In this document: positions 15,074 through 22,342 of the stretch, in pieces
How positions within the stretch are numbered: the first letter of the stretch is position 1
Layout: the number at the start of each line of letters is the position of its first letter
Origin: a virus
DNA: 56,295 bases
Direction: 5' to 3' (one strand)
IMG/VR virus record: IMGVR_UViG_3300020196_000044
Location: 1-56,295 of that record
Program-made: the position numbers and the translations under genes
The notes under the pieces: generated by a model
What the model was told of the DNA's origin: nothing
What the model saw: only the letters and a program-made list of their open reading frames with translations
Databases searched by the model: none

Positions 15074-16345
15074 ATGTCTAATCCATTACTAATAAACAAT
15101 TTTACTATTAATAAGTTATCAATAACTCTTTCCAATGGAAAGAAACTTAAAATTGATAGTGGATCTGTAGCGTCATTGGAATATGCTGAGACAATGATGA
15201 GTAAGTATCTCACTATTACTTTAAAACTTATTGATACTACTTCTATATTATCTCAAGGAATATATGGTATGGAACCAGTAGAACTTGTCATGACTGATAA
15301 TGTCAATAAAGTTACCTACGAATTCACTGAAGGTTCTAATAATGGAATACTATACGTGTATGAAATACATGATAAAGAGATACTCGATAAGCAAAAAACA
15401 TTTACATTAGAATTGTGTAGAGGGGATGCTTTAGATAACTATAGTACTAGAGTATCCACTGCTTTCAAATCAACTACACCAACAAAACTAATCAATGATA
15501 TTATTGGTGGAGTTCTCAAAAGTAAAAAGACAATCAAGGTACAAGATTCTGTTAACAAATTATCTTTTGTTGCTCCAAATGCAAAACCGTATGAAGTATT
15601 GACTTGGGCAAGAAATAAATTTATTGGAATCAAAGATGGGAACAAAGGTGGTCAGTTTATTAGTGCTGGATACTTTTTCTTTGAAGATTATTATAACTAC
15701 AATTTCTTACCGATAGATAGTTTCTCTAGCAAAAAAGATGTAACATATTCTTTTGTTACTGGAAATAATACTGGGGGAACAGAACAAATAAGTACATTAA
15801 CTAACATTAAACAAACAAGTGGATTAAATTTGTTTAACAATTTTGAAAAAGGGTATTACTCTGGTCGAATTGATTTCTTTGACTTAGTAAACTGCGAAGT
15901 TATCACAAAAAAGTATAACATCAAAGATGATTATTCTAAATGGAGTAAACTTGGGTCTAATGACAAACTTCCAAAAATATATGATGAAGTTCTTTCTAAA
16001 ACACAAACAAGATTAATGACAGTCGTATATAATAATGATTTATTTTTAGAATCAGGTAAACTTGTTACTAAAAATAGAACTCCTTTTGAACAAATTGTAT
16101 CACAATCAATAACTAGATTTGGTACGTTCACTAGTCAAGTTGTTAGTGCTACTGCATATGGTAATCTTGGATTGAATGCTGGTGATTTGGTTACCATTGA
16201 TATGATTGATCCTGATACAAAAAGAGATGCTACATATAGTGGGAAGTATATTATCTTTGGTGTAGATCACATATTCACTAAGTCAGGTGGTGAAGGTCGA
16301 TTAAAAACAAAACTTACATTGGTAAGAGATTCATTCGGAGTTTAA
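15074..16345 (+). CDS. gp27: gp27-like baseplate hub protein
   Basis: Encodes 423 aa; T4 gp27 is 391 aa. gp27 forms the trimeric ring linking the tail tube to gp5. Supporting features are the all-beta tube-like N-terminus (SVASLEYAETMMSKYLTITL), the segment VEDYEI-like VYEIHDKEILDKQKTFTLEL, the middle PTKLINDIIGGVLKSKK and the ending GLNAGDLVTIDMIDPDT with GVDHIFTKSGGEGRLKTKLT, the arrangement seen in gp27/gpD-type hub proteins. Position between the muramidase protein and gp5 supports it. No single diagnostic residue is available, so confidence is moderate. Confidence 0.72.
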   Translation: MSNPLLINNFTINKLSITLSNGKKLKIDSGSVASLEYAETMMSKYLTITLKLIDTTSILSQGIYGMEPVELVMTDNVNKVTYEFTEGSNNGILYVYEIHDKEILDKQKTFTLELCRGDALDNYSTRVSTAFKSTTPTKLINDIIGGVLKSKKTIKVQDSVNKLSFVAPNAKPYEVLTWARNKFIGIKDGNKGGQFISAGYFFFEDYYNYNFLPIDSFSSKKDVTYSFVTGNNTGGTEQISTLTNIKQTSGLNLFNNFEKGYYSGRIDFFDLVNCEVITKKYNIKDDYSKWSKLGSNDKLPKIYDEVLSKTQTRLMTVVYNNDLFLESGKLVTKNRTPFEQIVSQSITRFGTFTSQVVSATAYGNLGLNAGDLVTIDMIDPDTKRDATYSGKYIIFGVDHIFTKSGGEGRLKTKLTLVRDSFGV

Positions 16346-16346
16346 A

Positions 16347-16559
16347 ATGAAAGACATTAGCACTCATATTGCATCTAATAGAAAAATTTTAGATGACCCA
16401 ACATCCTCTCCTCAATTAAGGAGGCACGTTGAAGAGGAACTTTATCAGTTAGAATATTATAAAGGAAAACATCCCGAAGAAAGTCATGATCCAAGTCCAT
16501 TAGAATTGTTTTGTGAATTAAATCCTGAAGCATTAGAGTGTAAGATGTACGATGATTGA
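16347..16559 (+). CDS. cp12: CP12-like peptide (C-terminal GAPDH-binding motif only)
   Basis: Encodes 70 aa. The last 21 residues, with LELFCELNPEALECKMYDD, match the C-terminal half of CP12, the cyanobacterial redox protein that clamps GAPDH and phosphoribulokinase and turns down the Calvin cycle. The paired cysteines (C-x8-C), the N-P and the final Y-D-D are all present. The N-terminal cysteine pair of host CP12 is missing; instead there is a charged helix (LRRHVEEELYQLEYYKGKHP). Short CP12 proteins are known in cyanophages and can divert reductant to nucleotide synthesis. It is embedded in the baseplate operon, overlapping gp5 by eight bases, so its expression would be late unless an internal promoter exists. 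Confidence 0.75.
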   Translation: MKDISTHIASNRKILDDPTSSPQLRRHVEEELYQLEYYKGKHPEESHDPSPLELFCELNPEALECKMYDD

Positions 16560-18681
16560 TACTGGTAAAACGACATTAGAATCTAACTATTGGATTGGCG
16601 CTCAAGGCGGAGGGTTTTGGATTGGGCAGGTTGAAGGTGATGGTGATATAACTATTTCTGGAGCATCATTACAAGATGTGTCTGCATCTAACAGAGTTAA
16701 AGTTAGAATTGTTGGATACCATTCCAGAGACAGGAAAGAATTGCCTCCACAGGATCTCCCTTGGGCTACTGTAATGATGCCTAACAATGCTCCAACTGTT
16801 AGAAATGCTGGAACTGTTCATGGATTAGAAAATGGTGCATGGGTTATTGGAACTTTTCTTGATGGTGAAAGTGCTCAGCAACCATTGGTAATGGGTTCTA
16901 TTGGCATTACCGAAAAGTCACAATCATATGAAGATAGATTAGTTAAACTTACAGAAGCGTTTGACAATAATTTTAAACCAAGAAGAGAGGAACTGAGAGA
17001 TAATAATAAACCAGGAGGAGTTGAGAATAACGGTCCATCTGGAAGAGGGCAGAACGCTGGTTCAAAATCTGCAAATGATAAAAATCAAAAACAAAATGAG
17101 AAGCAGATTTATGCTATTGCAAATGGTAAATGTGGTCCTAGACCAGAGGGTGAAGTTACTAGAATACTGAATGATTTATTCAGATTTGTAGATAAGAATG
17201 ATAAAGTAGGTAGTTTATTTGTAGACAAAGTAACTGGCAATGCAATTAAAAGTGTTAATTTAATTGGTAGTTATGTTAGTAGATTTGCCGCAGTTACTAA
17301 TGGATTATTGGGTGATATTAAAGCACTAATTTTATATGAAGTCAAGAAGTGGTTTCAAAAATATGTAATTACACCAGTCACTGCTGCACTTAGTTTGAGT
17401 AAAAATAAGAACCCTGAAGTAATTTGGGCTACTAATCAAGTTGGTGATACTATACTTGAAATTATTAAGTGTATCTTTAAAACTATTTTAGAAAAGTTGT
17501 TGAATTTTTTCTTAGATCTTGTGCTTGGTATACTTGAGGATCTTCTTAATTCTGCTTTTTGTTTAGTATCTAATATCTTGAGTGCAGTGGCATCTCAAAT
17601 CAACGGCGCAATAACTCAAGCACTATCTGCGGTCACCTCGGTAATCTCTATCGTCTCTGCAAAGGGAGATTACGGCGGGTCAATTATTAAGAAGATTGGA
17701 TCTTATATTGCACAGTTCTGTGATGGAAATCTTTCTTGTTTTCTTGGCATCGGAGAGTTTTCAACTAAAGAAGGAGAGAAAGAAGATAATAAAGTAGAAA
17801 GTTTCTTTAACAGAATGGATGTTCTTGGTAATGTATCTAAAGATCTTGAAATTGGATTGTATGGAAGTGATTCATTCTTAAGCACACTATCAAATACTAA
17901 AATTATTTCTAGTGATGGGAAAGTAATTAAAGGATCATTAGATTGTTCTAAAGCAACTCAAATTAAGTTACCTGCATTCCCAAGAATTTCTATCACAAGA
18001 GGTGATACAAATGATAACTACAGACCACCAAGTTTATCACCTGTTATTGATAGTTATGGGCAGGTTGTTGGTATCTATCCTAACGATCCTGGAAGTGGAT
18101 ACATTAGTGATCCTGATTTAAACCTCATAACTTATAATGATTATGGCGAAGATGGATCACTTGTTCCGTTATTAGATAGAGATGGTGGAATCATTGGAGC
18201 TGGTGTTGAAAATAGTGGCGGTGGATACCCATATTTTGATGGGTCAGTCACTAATAGTAAAGCTCCATTGGATTCAAATGGCAATTTAGATACTGACAAT
18301 TTGTATGGTGTTTATGCTGGCGATCCATTCTGGTTGGGAATTATATCAATTGATACTCCGCCAATTATTTTAAATACTGGTTCTAATTACGATGAGAATT
18401 GTAAAATTATTATTGAGTCCCCTGAAATTGAAACTGCAGAAGTTGTACACCCAATACTGCAACCAGAATTTGTTAATGGTAGATTGATATCTGTCAAAGT
18501 TTTGAAAGAGGGATTTGGATATACTACTTTGCCTAAAATATATGTTTCATGTGGAGGAACTGCTAAGATTGCACCAGTATTAAAATTTGTTCCAAGAAAA
18601 GATGCCAAGAAATATCTTAATACCTATGATAAATATGCTACAATTATCGATTGTGTTGGTCATCCAGGAGATGGAAAATGA
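16552..18681 (+). CDS. gp5: gp5-like baseplate hub protein without lysozyme domain
   Basis: Encodes 709 aa. Residues 10-125 look like the OB-fold of gp5/VgrG: WIGQVEGDGDITISGASLQD, RVKVRIVGYHSRDRKELPPQ, DLPWATVMMPNNAPT and WVIGTFLDGESAQQPLVMGS. A long central region follows with hydrophobic helices around residues 300-380. The C-terminal third holds two G-x-GY-type beta modules (NDPGSGYISDPDL; KEGFGYTTLPKIYV). No lysozyme motif was found; that activity seems to be carried by the upstream proteins. The next gene supplies the needle, so the T4 gp5 polypeptide appears divided among several genes. Confidence 0.82.
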   Translation: MIDTGKTTLESNYWIGAQGGGFWIGQVEGDGDITISGASLQDVSASNRVKVRIVGYHSRDRKELPPQDLPWATVMMPNNAPTVRNAGTVHGLENGAWVIGTFLDGESAQQPLVMGSIGITEKSQSYEDRLVKLTEAFDNNFKPRREELRDNNKPGGVENNGPSGRGQNAGSKSANDKNQKQNEKQIYAIANGKCGPRPEGEVTRILNDLFRFVDKNDKVGSLFVDKVTGNAIKSVNLIGSYVSRFAAVTNGLLGDIKALILYEVKKWFQKYVITPVTAALSLSKNKNPEVIWATNQVGDTILEIIKCIFKTILEKLLNFFLDLVLGILEDLLNSAFCLVSNILSAVASQINGAITQALSAVTSVISIVSAKGDYGGSIIKKIGSYIAQFCDGNLSCFLGIGEFSTKEGEKEDNKVESFFNRMDVLGNVSKDLEIGLYGSDSFLSTLSNTKIISSDGKVIKGSLDCSKATQIKLPAFPRISITRGDTNDNYRPPSLSPVIDSYGQVVGIYPNDPGSGYISDPDLNLITYNDYGEDGSLVPLLDRDGGIIGAGVENSGGGYPYFDGSVTNSKAPLDSNGNLDTDNLYGVYAGDPFWLGIISIDTPPIILNTGSNYDENCKIIIESPEIETAEVVHPILQPEFVNGRLISVKVLKEGFGYTTLPKIYVSCGGTAKIAPVLKFVPRKDAKKYLNTYDKYATIIDCVGHPGDGK

Positions 18682-19625
18682 GTTTTAATGCTAATATTCC
18701 AGGATTAGATGATCTTACTAATAAAATATTAAAAGATATTAATAACTTTAAAGAAAGTAAAGACATAAGATATCCACATGTTAAGTGTTTATCAAGTACG
18801 ATTGGACACAAGATTGAATTAAATGAAACTGAAGGAAATGAAAGTATAACAATTCGTCATGGTATAACTGGGGCATTTGTTAAGATGTTTGCCAATGGAG
18901 ATGTTGAATTGTATTCTCCAAGGGATATAAATGTTGCTGCCGCCAGACACGTCAACATTAAAAATGGAACCAAAGTTAATAAGAAAAAGCCAGATGATAA
19001 TGATAGGATGGTTATCACTGTCGCAGGAAATGCACATCTTCTTGTAGAAAATGATATGCATGTGCATGTCAAAGGAAATAAATATGAAAGAATTGATGGA
19101 GAATATCTTTTAAATGTTGGTGATAAATTTATCACTACAATGGGAGAAGGATTTCTTAGATCGGCTGGTTTGTATTCAATTGATGTAAGTAAATTTACTA
19201 CAAATGGATCTACAATTGAAAGAAATCTTAAAGAAGGTGGTACAATGAGAGATTCATTTGCTGGTACTTACATCATTGAGCAAACTTCTCCAGGTGGAGT
19301 ACTTAAGTTATCAAGTTTAGGTGACATTGAAGTGTTTGCTCTTGGAAGTATGCGTACTAATATTGTTGGTGATGCTGAGTATATTATTGGTGGTAAAGTA
19401 AACTATAATATTGCTGGATTGAGAACCATTGTTCCCACTGGCGTCAATGCTGGTCCTTTAGCACCAACTGAACCAGCATTTGCTATTAATATTGCTGCTG
19501 GAGCATACAGTTGTACAACTATCCTAGGTAATGTTGACATCACTGCCACTATCGGTATAATGGAGTTGTTTGCAGGGGGTCCTTACCTTGATGTGAACTG
19601 CCTCACTGGTGTCTACCTCAACTAA
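18678..19625 (+). CDS. Baseplate needle / gp5 C-terminal-like protein
   Basis: Encodes 315 aa, starting MSFNANIPGLDDLTNKILKD and overlapping the gp5 stop by four bases. The core is a succession of short beta strands with regularly placed Gly and Asn (FANGDVELYSPRDINVAAAR, HLLVENDMHVHVKGNKYERI, LSSLGDIEVFALGSMRTNIV), as in the triple-stranded beta-helix of the gp5 C-terminus and VgrG spikes. DMHVHVKGN resembles the repeated strand of phage spike proteins. It probably forms the membrane-piercing spike that sits on the gp5 hub. It is the last gene of the tail operon. Confidence 0.78.
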   Translation: MSFNANIPGLDDLTNKILKDINNFKESKDIRYPHVKCLSSTIGHKIELNETEGNESITIRHGITGAFVKMFANGDVELYSPRDINVAAARHVNIKNGTKVNKKKPDDNDRMVITVAGNAHLLVENDMHVHVKGNKYERIDGEYLLNVGDKFITTMGEGFLRSAGLYSIDVSKFTTNGSTIERNLKEGGTMRDSFAGTYIIEQTSPGGVLKLSSLGDIEVFALGSMRTNIVGDAEYIIGGKVNYNIAGLRTIVPTGVNAGPLAPTEPAFAINIAAGAYSCTTILGNVDITATIGIMELFAGGPYLDVNCLTGVYLN

Positions 19626-19630
19626 GGGGC

Positions 19631-19659
19631 TTGACAAGCAAAACCACGTGTGGTAGAAT
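19631..19659 (+). promoter_or_regulatory. Sigma-70-type promoter of the tRNA/accessory region
   Basis: TTGACA (19631-19636) and TAGAAT (19654-19659) with a 17-bp spacer, directly after the tail operon. The -35 box is inside GCTT-GAC-AAGC, and the spacer carries the inverted repeat ACCAC-GT-GTGGT (19643-19654), which touches the -10 box and could be an operator. Confidence 0.85.
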
Positions 19660-19677
19660 ATCTTTGTTGTAATTTGA

Positions 19678-19863
19678 ATGTTTATGATTGATGGTGCAGT
19701 CGTAGATCACGTTGAAGTAAACATCTTAAGTAGATTGTTTACTATCTATTCTAATGAAGGTGATGCTTTATCTATTCATTGTGAAACACCAAAACAATTT
19801 AATGATGTTTTAACTTTATGTAAATCAAGTTTATCTTCTGAGGATGTTAGATATGTATACTGA
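19678..19863 (+). CDS. Hypothetical small protein
   Basis: Encodes 61 aa beginning MFMIDGAVVDHVEVNILSRL, 18 bases after a clear -10 box; a second in-frame ATG at 19684 is equally possible. Strand/helix alternation (LFTIYSNEGDALSIHCETPK) suggests a compact alpha-beta fold. No family recognised. It overlaps the next gene by 11 bases and is the first gene of the accessory transcript that leads into the tRNAs. Confidence 0.6.
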   Translation: MFMIDGAVVDHVEVNILSRLFTIYSNEGDALSIHCETPKQFNDVLTLCKSSLSSEDVRYVY

Positions 19864-20059
19864 TCAGTTTCCTATAATTACAGTGAAGGAATTAAAAGAT
19901 AACTTTGACTTTGTTTATACTTTAGTTGTGCGTGAAAACGTTACTTTTAAAATTAAGTCAGACGATCAAACGGTTTTGTTTATGCCTGTAAAGGATTATG
20001 AAATGTTGATTGACGTTTTTAATACTGCCAAGTATAAAAAGGGGTTAACAACAGTTTAA
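19853..20059 (+). CDS. Phd/YefM antitoxin-like protein
   Basis: Encodes 68 aa. The pattern ITVKELKDNFDFVYTLVVRE, then VTFKIKSDDQTVLFMPVKDY and EML, follows the N-terminal fold of Phd/YefM antitoxins: a S/T-x-x-E-L opening, a helix, an I-x(T/K) strand, a turn, then a V-L-x-P-x-x-x-Y-E-x-L ending. In those systems the domain binds operator DNA. No toxin gene is recognisable beside it, so this would be an orphan regulator or anti-defence protein; both are inferences. The ATG at 19853 has GAGGA eight bases upstream and is preferred over the ATG at 19844. Confidence 0.6.
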   Translation: MYTDQFPIITVKELKDNFDFVYTLVVRENVTFKIKSDDQTVLFMPVKDYEMLIDVFNTAKYKKGLTTV

Positions 20060-20064
20060 TACGT

Positions 20065-20149
20065 GGGAGCGTGACGTAATCGGTAGCCGTATCGGACTTA
20101 AAATCCGCTGGATGTATAATCCGTGGGGGTTCGACTCCCCCCGCTCCTA
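20065..20149 (+). tRNA. tRNA-Leu (UAA)
   Basis: 85 nt. Acceptor GGGAGCG pairs with CGCTCCT (first pair G-U), discriminator A; anticodon loop CTTAAAA gives TAA; a long variable arm is present, as expected for leucine; T arm GGGGG-TTCGACT-CCCCC. CCA is not encoded. Confidence 0.93.
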
Positions 20150-20152
20150 CTC

Positions 20153-20422
20153 ATGTATAGATATCAATTAAGAAAAGAAATTTGTTATATAGAACACGTT
20201 GGAATTGCCGAGGTTTATTTCTTAAATGGAATGCCTTTTTTATATGATGAACTAGATGAATTACATCAATATGATTCTGGTTTAATGCGATTAGCAGAGA
20301 TGCATCCATTGATTACTATAGAAGAGTTGACATCCAACTCTGAATACCTTATAATGGAAGAAGCACATCCATTAATATTTGAAGTTCCTTGTGATGAAGA
20401 ATCTGTTTTTCCGCCCTTGTAG
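20153..20422 (+). CDS. Hypothetical acidic protein ending inside a tRNA gene
   Basis: Encodes 89 aa beginning MYRYQLRKEICYIEHVGIAE, three bases after tRNA-Leu. The body has several short acidic helices (FLYDELDELHQYDSG; EELTSNSEYLIMEEAHP) and no recognised motif. Its last 10 bases overlap tRNA-Thr and the TAG stop is bases 8-10 of that tRNA. The length and natural composition suggest a real protein, but the ribosome and tRNA processing would compete on the same transcript. Confidence 0.6.
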   Translation: MYRYQLRKEICYIEHVGIAEVYFLNGMPFLYDELDELHQYDSGLMRLAEMHPLITIEELTSNSEYLIMEEAHPLIFEVPCDEESVFPPL

Positions 20423-20484
20423 CTCAGTGGTAGAGCAACGGTTTTGTAAACCGTTGGTCGCTGGTTCAAATCCAGTCGGGGGCT
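20413..20484 (+). tRNA. tRNA-Thr (UGU)
   Basis: 72 nt. GCCCTTG pairs with CGGGGGC (two G-U pairs), anticodon stem ACGGT/ACCGT with loop TTTGTAA giving TGT, T arm GCTGG-TTCAAAT-CCAGT. CCA is not encoded. Confidence 0.93.
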
Positions 20485-20539
20485 TTGGATGGACTTCGGT
20501 TCTTCCATACGGGTCGGGACCATCATATCCGATCCACCT

Positions 20540-20612
20540 GGGGAATTAGCTCATTTGGTAGAGCACTGCTTTTGCACGGCAGGGGTGAGGGGTTCGAGTC
20601 CCCTATTCTCCA
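20540..20612 (+). tRNA. tRNA-Ala (UGC)
   Basis: 73 nt. GGGGAAT pairs with ATTCTCC, discriminator A; anticodon stem CTGCT/GGCAG with loop TTTGCAC giving TGC; T arm AGGGG-TTCGAGT-CCCCT. The third base pair, G-C in most tRNA-Ala, is G-U here; the alanine identity pair G3-U70 is therefore retained. Confidence 0.93.
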
Positions 20613-20630
20613 TGAGTTCTCTACTCCATT

Positions 20631-20785
20631 ATGTCTTTAATTTCTCAAACAGATCGTGCTATGGCAATTCAAGCAATTGAATTTTACATTTCTTCTTTGA
20701 AAACATATCACACTCCAAATCCAGAAAAGATTAGTCAATATAATACTCTTCTAAACTGGATCAAATTAGAATATCAAAAAAACAA

Positions 20786-20795
<10 letters not shown>
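20631..20795 (+). CDS. Hypothetical 54-aa protein between tRNAs
   Basis: Encodes 54 aa, MSLISQTDRAMAIQAIEFYI then SSLKTYHTPNPEKISQYNTL. The helical, amphipathic composition looks like a real small protein. Like the gene at 20153, it ends at a TAG that belongs to the following tRNA (bases 8-10 of tRNA-Asn). No ribosome binding site is obvious. Function unknown. Confidence 0.5.
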
Positions 20796-20857
<62 letters not shown>

Positions 20858-20946
20858 TTCTTAAAACGAAATTCATTTTTTGGTTACAAAAAAGTCGAGA
20901 AAAATATTTTGGCAAAAAATTGCTCAAAAGGGTCGATGGTAATTTC

Positions 20947-20961
20947 CACTATATAATAGTG
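20947..20961 (+). promoter_or_regulatory. Candidate -10 box inside an inverted repeat
   Basis: CACTAT-ATA-ATAGTG is a perfect inverted repeat that contains a consensus TATAAT (20952-20957), 18 bases before the next start. No convincing -35 box lies at the right distance, so the promoter may be activator-dependent and the repeat an operator. The rest of 20858-20946 is A/T-rich without genes. Confidence 0.45.
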
Positions 20962-20974
20962 AAGCAGTAAAACT

Positions 20975-21208
20975 ATGAACCCCAATAATGATAGGAGGAC
21001 TTTTTTTGTCCCTACTAGGGATCCCTGGAATCATCACATATATCAAATGTTAAAATATATTGATAAATTACAAGAATTTTATATTAAAAATAATGACCCC
21101 TTTTACGAAGAACAATCAAAAATCATTAGAGCAGCGGTTTGTCATTTAAAACATAAAATTAAATCATTGGAGGGGGATAATAGTAGAGTATGTCTAGAGG
21201 AAGAATGA
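20975..21208 (+). CDS. Hypothetical protein
   Basis: Encodes 77 aa starting MNPNNDRRTFFVPTRDPWNH. Two amphipathic helices can be read (IYQMLKYIDKLQEFYIK and QSKIIRAAVCHLKHKIKSLE), suggesting a helical hairpin. It is the first gene after the 20952 -10 box, and its stop overlaps the next ATG (ATGA). No family recognised. Confidence 0.65.
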   Translation: MNPNNDRRTFFVPTRDPWNHHIYQMLKYIDKLQEFYIKNNDPFYEEQSKIIRAAVCHLKHKIKSLEGDNSRVCLEEE

Positions 21209-21354
21209 GTAAAGTTGATATTATTGCCAGAATTTATAAAATGAAGACAGAATTGTATAATGGAGTTTATCCAGAAAAAAGTGCGGACTGGCACGATGGA
21301 GCACAAGACACCTTAAATAAAATTATCAGCATAATCAACGAATATAATTCATGA
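21205..21354 (+). CDS. Hypothetical 49-aa protein
   Basis: Encodes 49 aa: MSKVDIIARIYKMKTELYNG, then VYPEKSADWHDGAQDTLNKI. The first start codon overlaps the previous stop and its own stop overlaps the next ATG, so it sits exactly within a chain of coupled small genes. The GAQDTLNKII helix preceded by W-H-D recalls small cyanophage proteins with a WHDGAxxxLxxI segment. Function unknown. Confidence 0.6.
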   Translation: MSKVDIIARIYKMKTELYNGVYPEKSADWHDGAQDTLNKIISIINEYNS

Positions 21355-21545
21355 ACCAATCATCTCTCATACTAATATTATGTCTTTCTCCATTAGCAGT
21401 AATTTTTATTGCAATGAAGATGGTACTTTGGTTAGGAGAAACAGCAGAATTTGTTGCTAAAACTAAAGAACTTGAGAGAATGCAACATGGTCCTTACATA
21501 GTTTGGAATGAAGAAGAAGAAGAGGAGGAAGATGAATGGACCTAG
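21351..21545 (+). CDS. Small membrane protein with acidic tail
   Basis: Encodes 64 aa. Residues about 5-28 form one transmembrane helix (SLILILCLSPLAVIFIAMKM); the C-terminal third is strongly acidic, with eight Glu/Asp in a row interrupted only by the end (NEEEEEEEDEW). Overlaps both neighbours by a few bases. No known family. Confidence 0.65.
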   Translation: MNQSSLILILCLSPLAVIFIAMKMVLWLGETAEFVAKTKELERMQHGPYIVWNEEEEEEEDEWT

Positions 21546-21706
21546 GTAAACTTTATAACAGAATTGCTAAAGTAAAGAATGATCTTTTGATGGAAGAACC
21601 TTGTCCAATTTATGAACCACAATGGGAAGAACTATATGGCACACAGAATGAACCAAATACAACCAGAACACCTAGTCACTCACAAAGAGTGTCAGGAGAT
21701 GATTGA
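21536..21706 (+). CDS. Hypothetical 56-aa protein
   Basis: Encodes 56 aa, MDLGKLYNRIAKVKNDLLME followed by EPCPIYEPQWEELYG. A GAGGAGGAAG run directly upstream, the codons for the Glu stretch of the previous gene, doubles as its ribosome binding site. The last 24 codons overlap the next gene in another frame, and this C-terminal part (NTTRTPSHSQRVSGDD) looks less protein-like. The overlap suggests the reading frame end is not strongly constrained. Confidence 0.55.
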   Translation: MDLGKLYNRIAKVKNDLLMEEPCPIYEPQWEELYGTQNEPNTTRTPSHSQRVSGDD

Positions 21707-21854
21707 TGCTGCTATACGAAGGCACAATAGAAATGCTTCCATTATTTCTATGTTTGTTGGTTGGTTTGTCCTCGCTTTATTTGCTGAGGGATTATTGAGA
21801 TTGATTGGCGTTATCCCACCAGTACTACCATGGCTAAACATTACCCTGAAATAA
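21636..21854 (+). CDS. Small membrane protein
   Basis: Encodes 72 aa starting MAHRMNQIQPEHLVTHKECQ; GGGAAG lies about seven bases before this ATG, so I prefer it to the ATG at 21612. Residues about 38-60 are a transmembrane helix (SIISMFVGWFVLALFAEGLL) after a basic segment (AAIRRHNRN), so the N-terminus is probably cytoplasmic. It overlaps the previous gene by 71 bases in a different frame and the next by 25. No known family. Confidence 0.65.
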   Translation: MAHRMNQIQPEHLVTHKECQEMIDAAIRRHNRNASIISMFVGWFVLALFAEGLLRLIGVIPPVLPWLNITLK

Positions 21855-22009
21855 TAAGCATAGTTCTATTATTGGTATTTGCTGCCACGATGTTTTATCA
21901 AGGCACATGTATCTTGAGAAATAAACGTGGGTATTCTCTACGAGATTACATGAGGTATGATAGTGAAAATATGAGACGCAGGATAGAGGAAATACTTAAT
22001 GATAAATAA
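21830..22009 (+). CDS. Small membrane protein with basic tail
   Basis: Encodes 59 aa, MAKHYPEIISIVLLLVFAAT then MFYQGTCILRNKRGYSLRDY. One N-terminal membrane helix is followed by a positively charged tail ending in RRRIEEILNDK. The start lies in the end of the previous gene. The next sequence is a promoter, so this gene closes the group that began at 20975. Confidence 0.6.
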   Translation: MAKHYPEIISIVLLLVFAATMFYQGTCILRNKRGYSLRDYMRYDSENMRRRIEEILNDK

Positions 22010-22025
22010 CCAGTAGCTTGGGAAG

Positions 22026-22054
22026 TTGACATATGATGAATTGTATGCTAAACT
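22026..22054 (+). promoter_or_regulatory. Sigma-70-type promoter
   Basis: TTGACA (22026-22031) and TAAACT (22049-22054) with a 17-bp spacer. Transcription would begin near 22061 and meet a terminator within about 55 bases. Confidence 0.75.
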
Positions 22055-22060
22055 GTGATT

Positions 22061-22117
22061 TCCGTGTGAAGGATTCCGCTGTATACCTTTAGGGGGGTTT
22101 ACTCCCCCATTTTTTTA
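22061..22117 (+). ncRNA. Probable short leader or small RNA
   Basis: The stretch between the 22026 promoter and the terminator at 22092-22117 has no open reading frame. It would give a transcript of about 57 nt. GTATACC (22081-22087) can pair imperfectly with GGTTTAC (22096-22102), an alternative to the terminator stem, so an attenuator for the following membrane-protein gene is also possible. Confidence 0.4.
22092..22117 (+). terminator. Intrinsic terminator
   Basis: GGGGG pairs with CCCCC across a loop of about seven bases and is followed by A and eight T. It lies just ahead of the gene at 22127. Confidence 0.85.
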
Positions 22118-22126
22118 AGAGGTTTT

Positions 22127-22342
22127 ATGTATTACTACTATACGTTATTGCTCATATTTGTAATAATTGCTTATATGATTTCTGTGGATCAAAATATGGC
22201 AGCTTATATTGTATTACTTTATAAGTTGTTAAAAATTAATATACAAAGGTTATTGTTTATGGCAAAAATGTACCCACGGTTGTTTTTGGATTTTTGGATG
22301 ATGAAGAGGCGACTTGACAGATCCCGTAAAGATGACCTATGA
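22127..22342 (+). CDS. Membrane-anchored small protein
   Basis: Encodes 71 aa: MYYYYTLLLIFVIIAYMISV forms one membrane helix, and a second hydrophobic stretch (AAYIVLLYKLLKINIQRLLF) follows, ending in a basic tail (KRRLDRSRKDDL). AAGAGG lies upstream of the ATG. Its expression depends on read-through of the preceding terminator or on initiation upstream. The stop codon lies within the -10 box of the next promoter. Function unknown. Confidence 0.55.
   Translation: MYYYYTLLLIFVIIAYMISVDQNMAAYIVLLYKLLKINIQRLLFMAKMYPRLFLDFWMMKRRLDRSRKDDL

Noticed and set aside
20485-20539. Possible fifth tRNA or tRNA remnant between tRNA-Thr and tRNA-Ala
   Set aside because: Short hairpins such as GGTC-GG-GACC exist, but no acceptor, anticodon or T-arm pattern can be built.
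20489-20680. 63-codon frame across tRNA-Ala
   Set aside because: It reads straight through the tRNA and its protein (PPGELAHLVEHCF) is a typical tRNA artefact.
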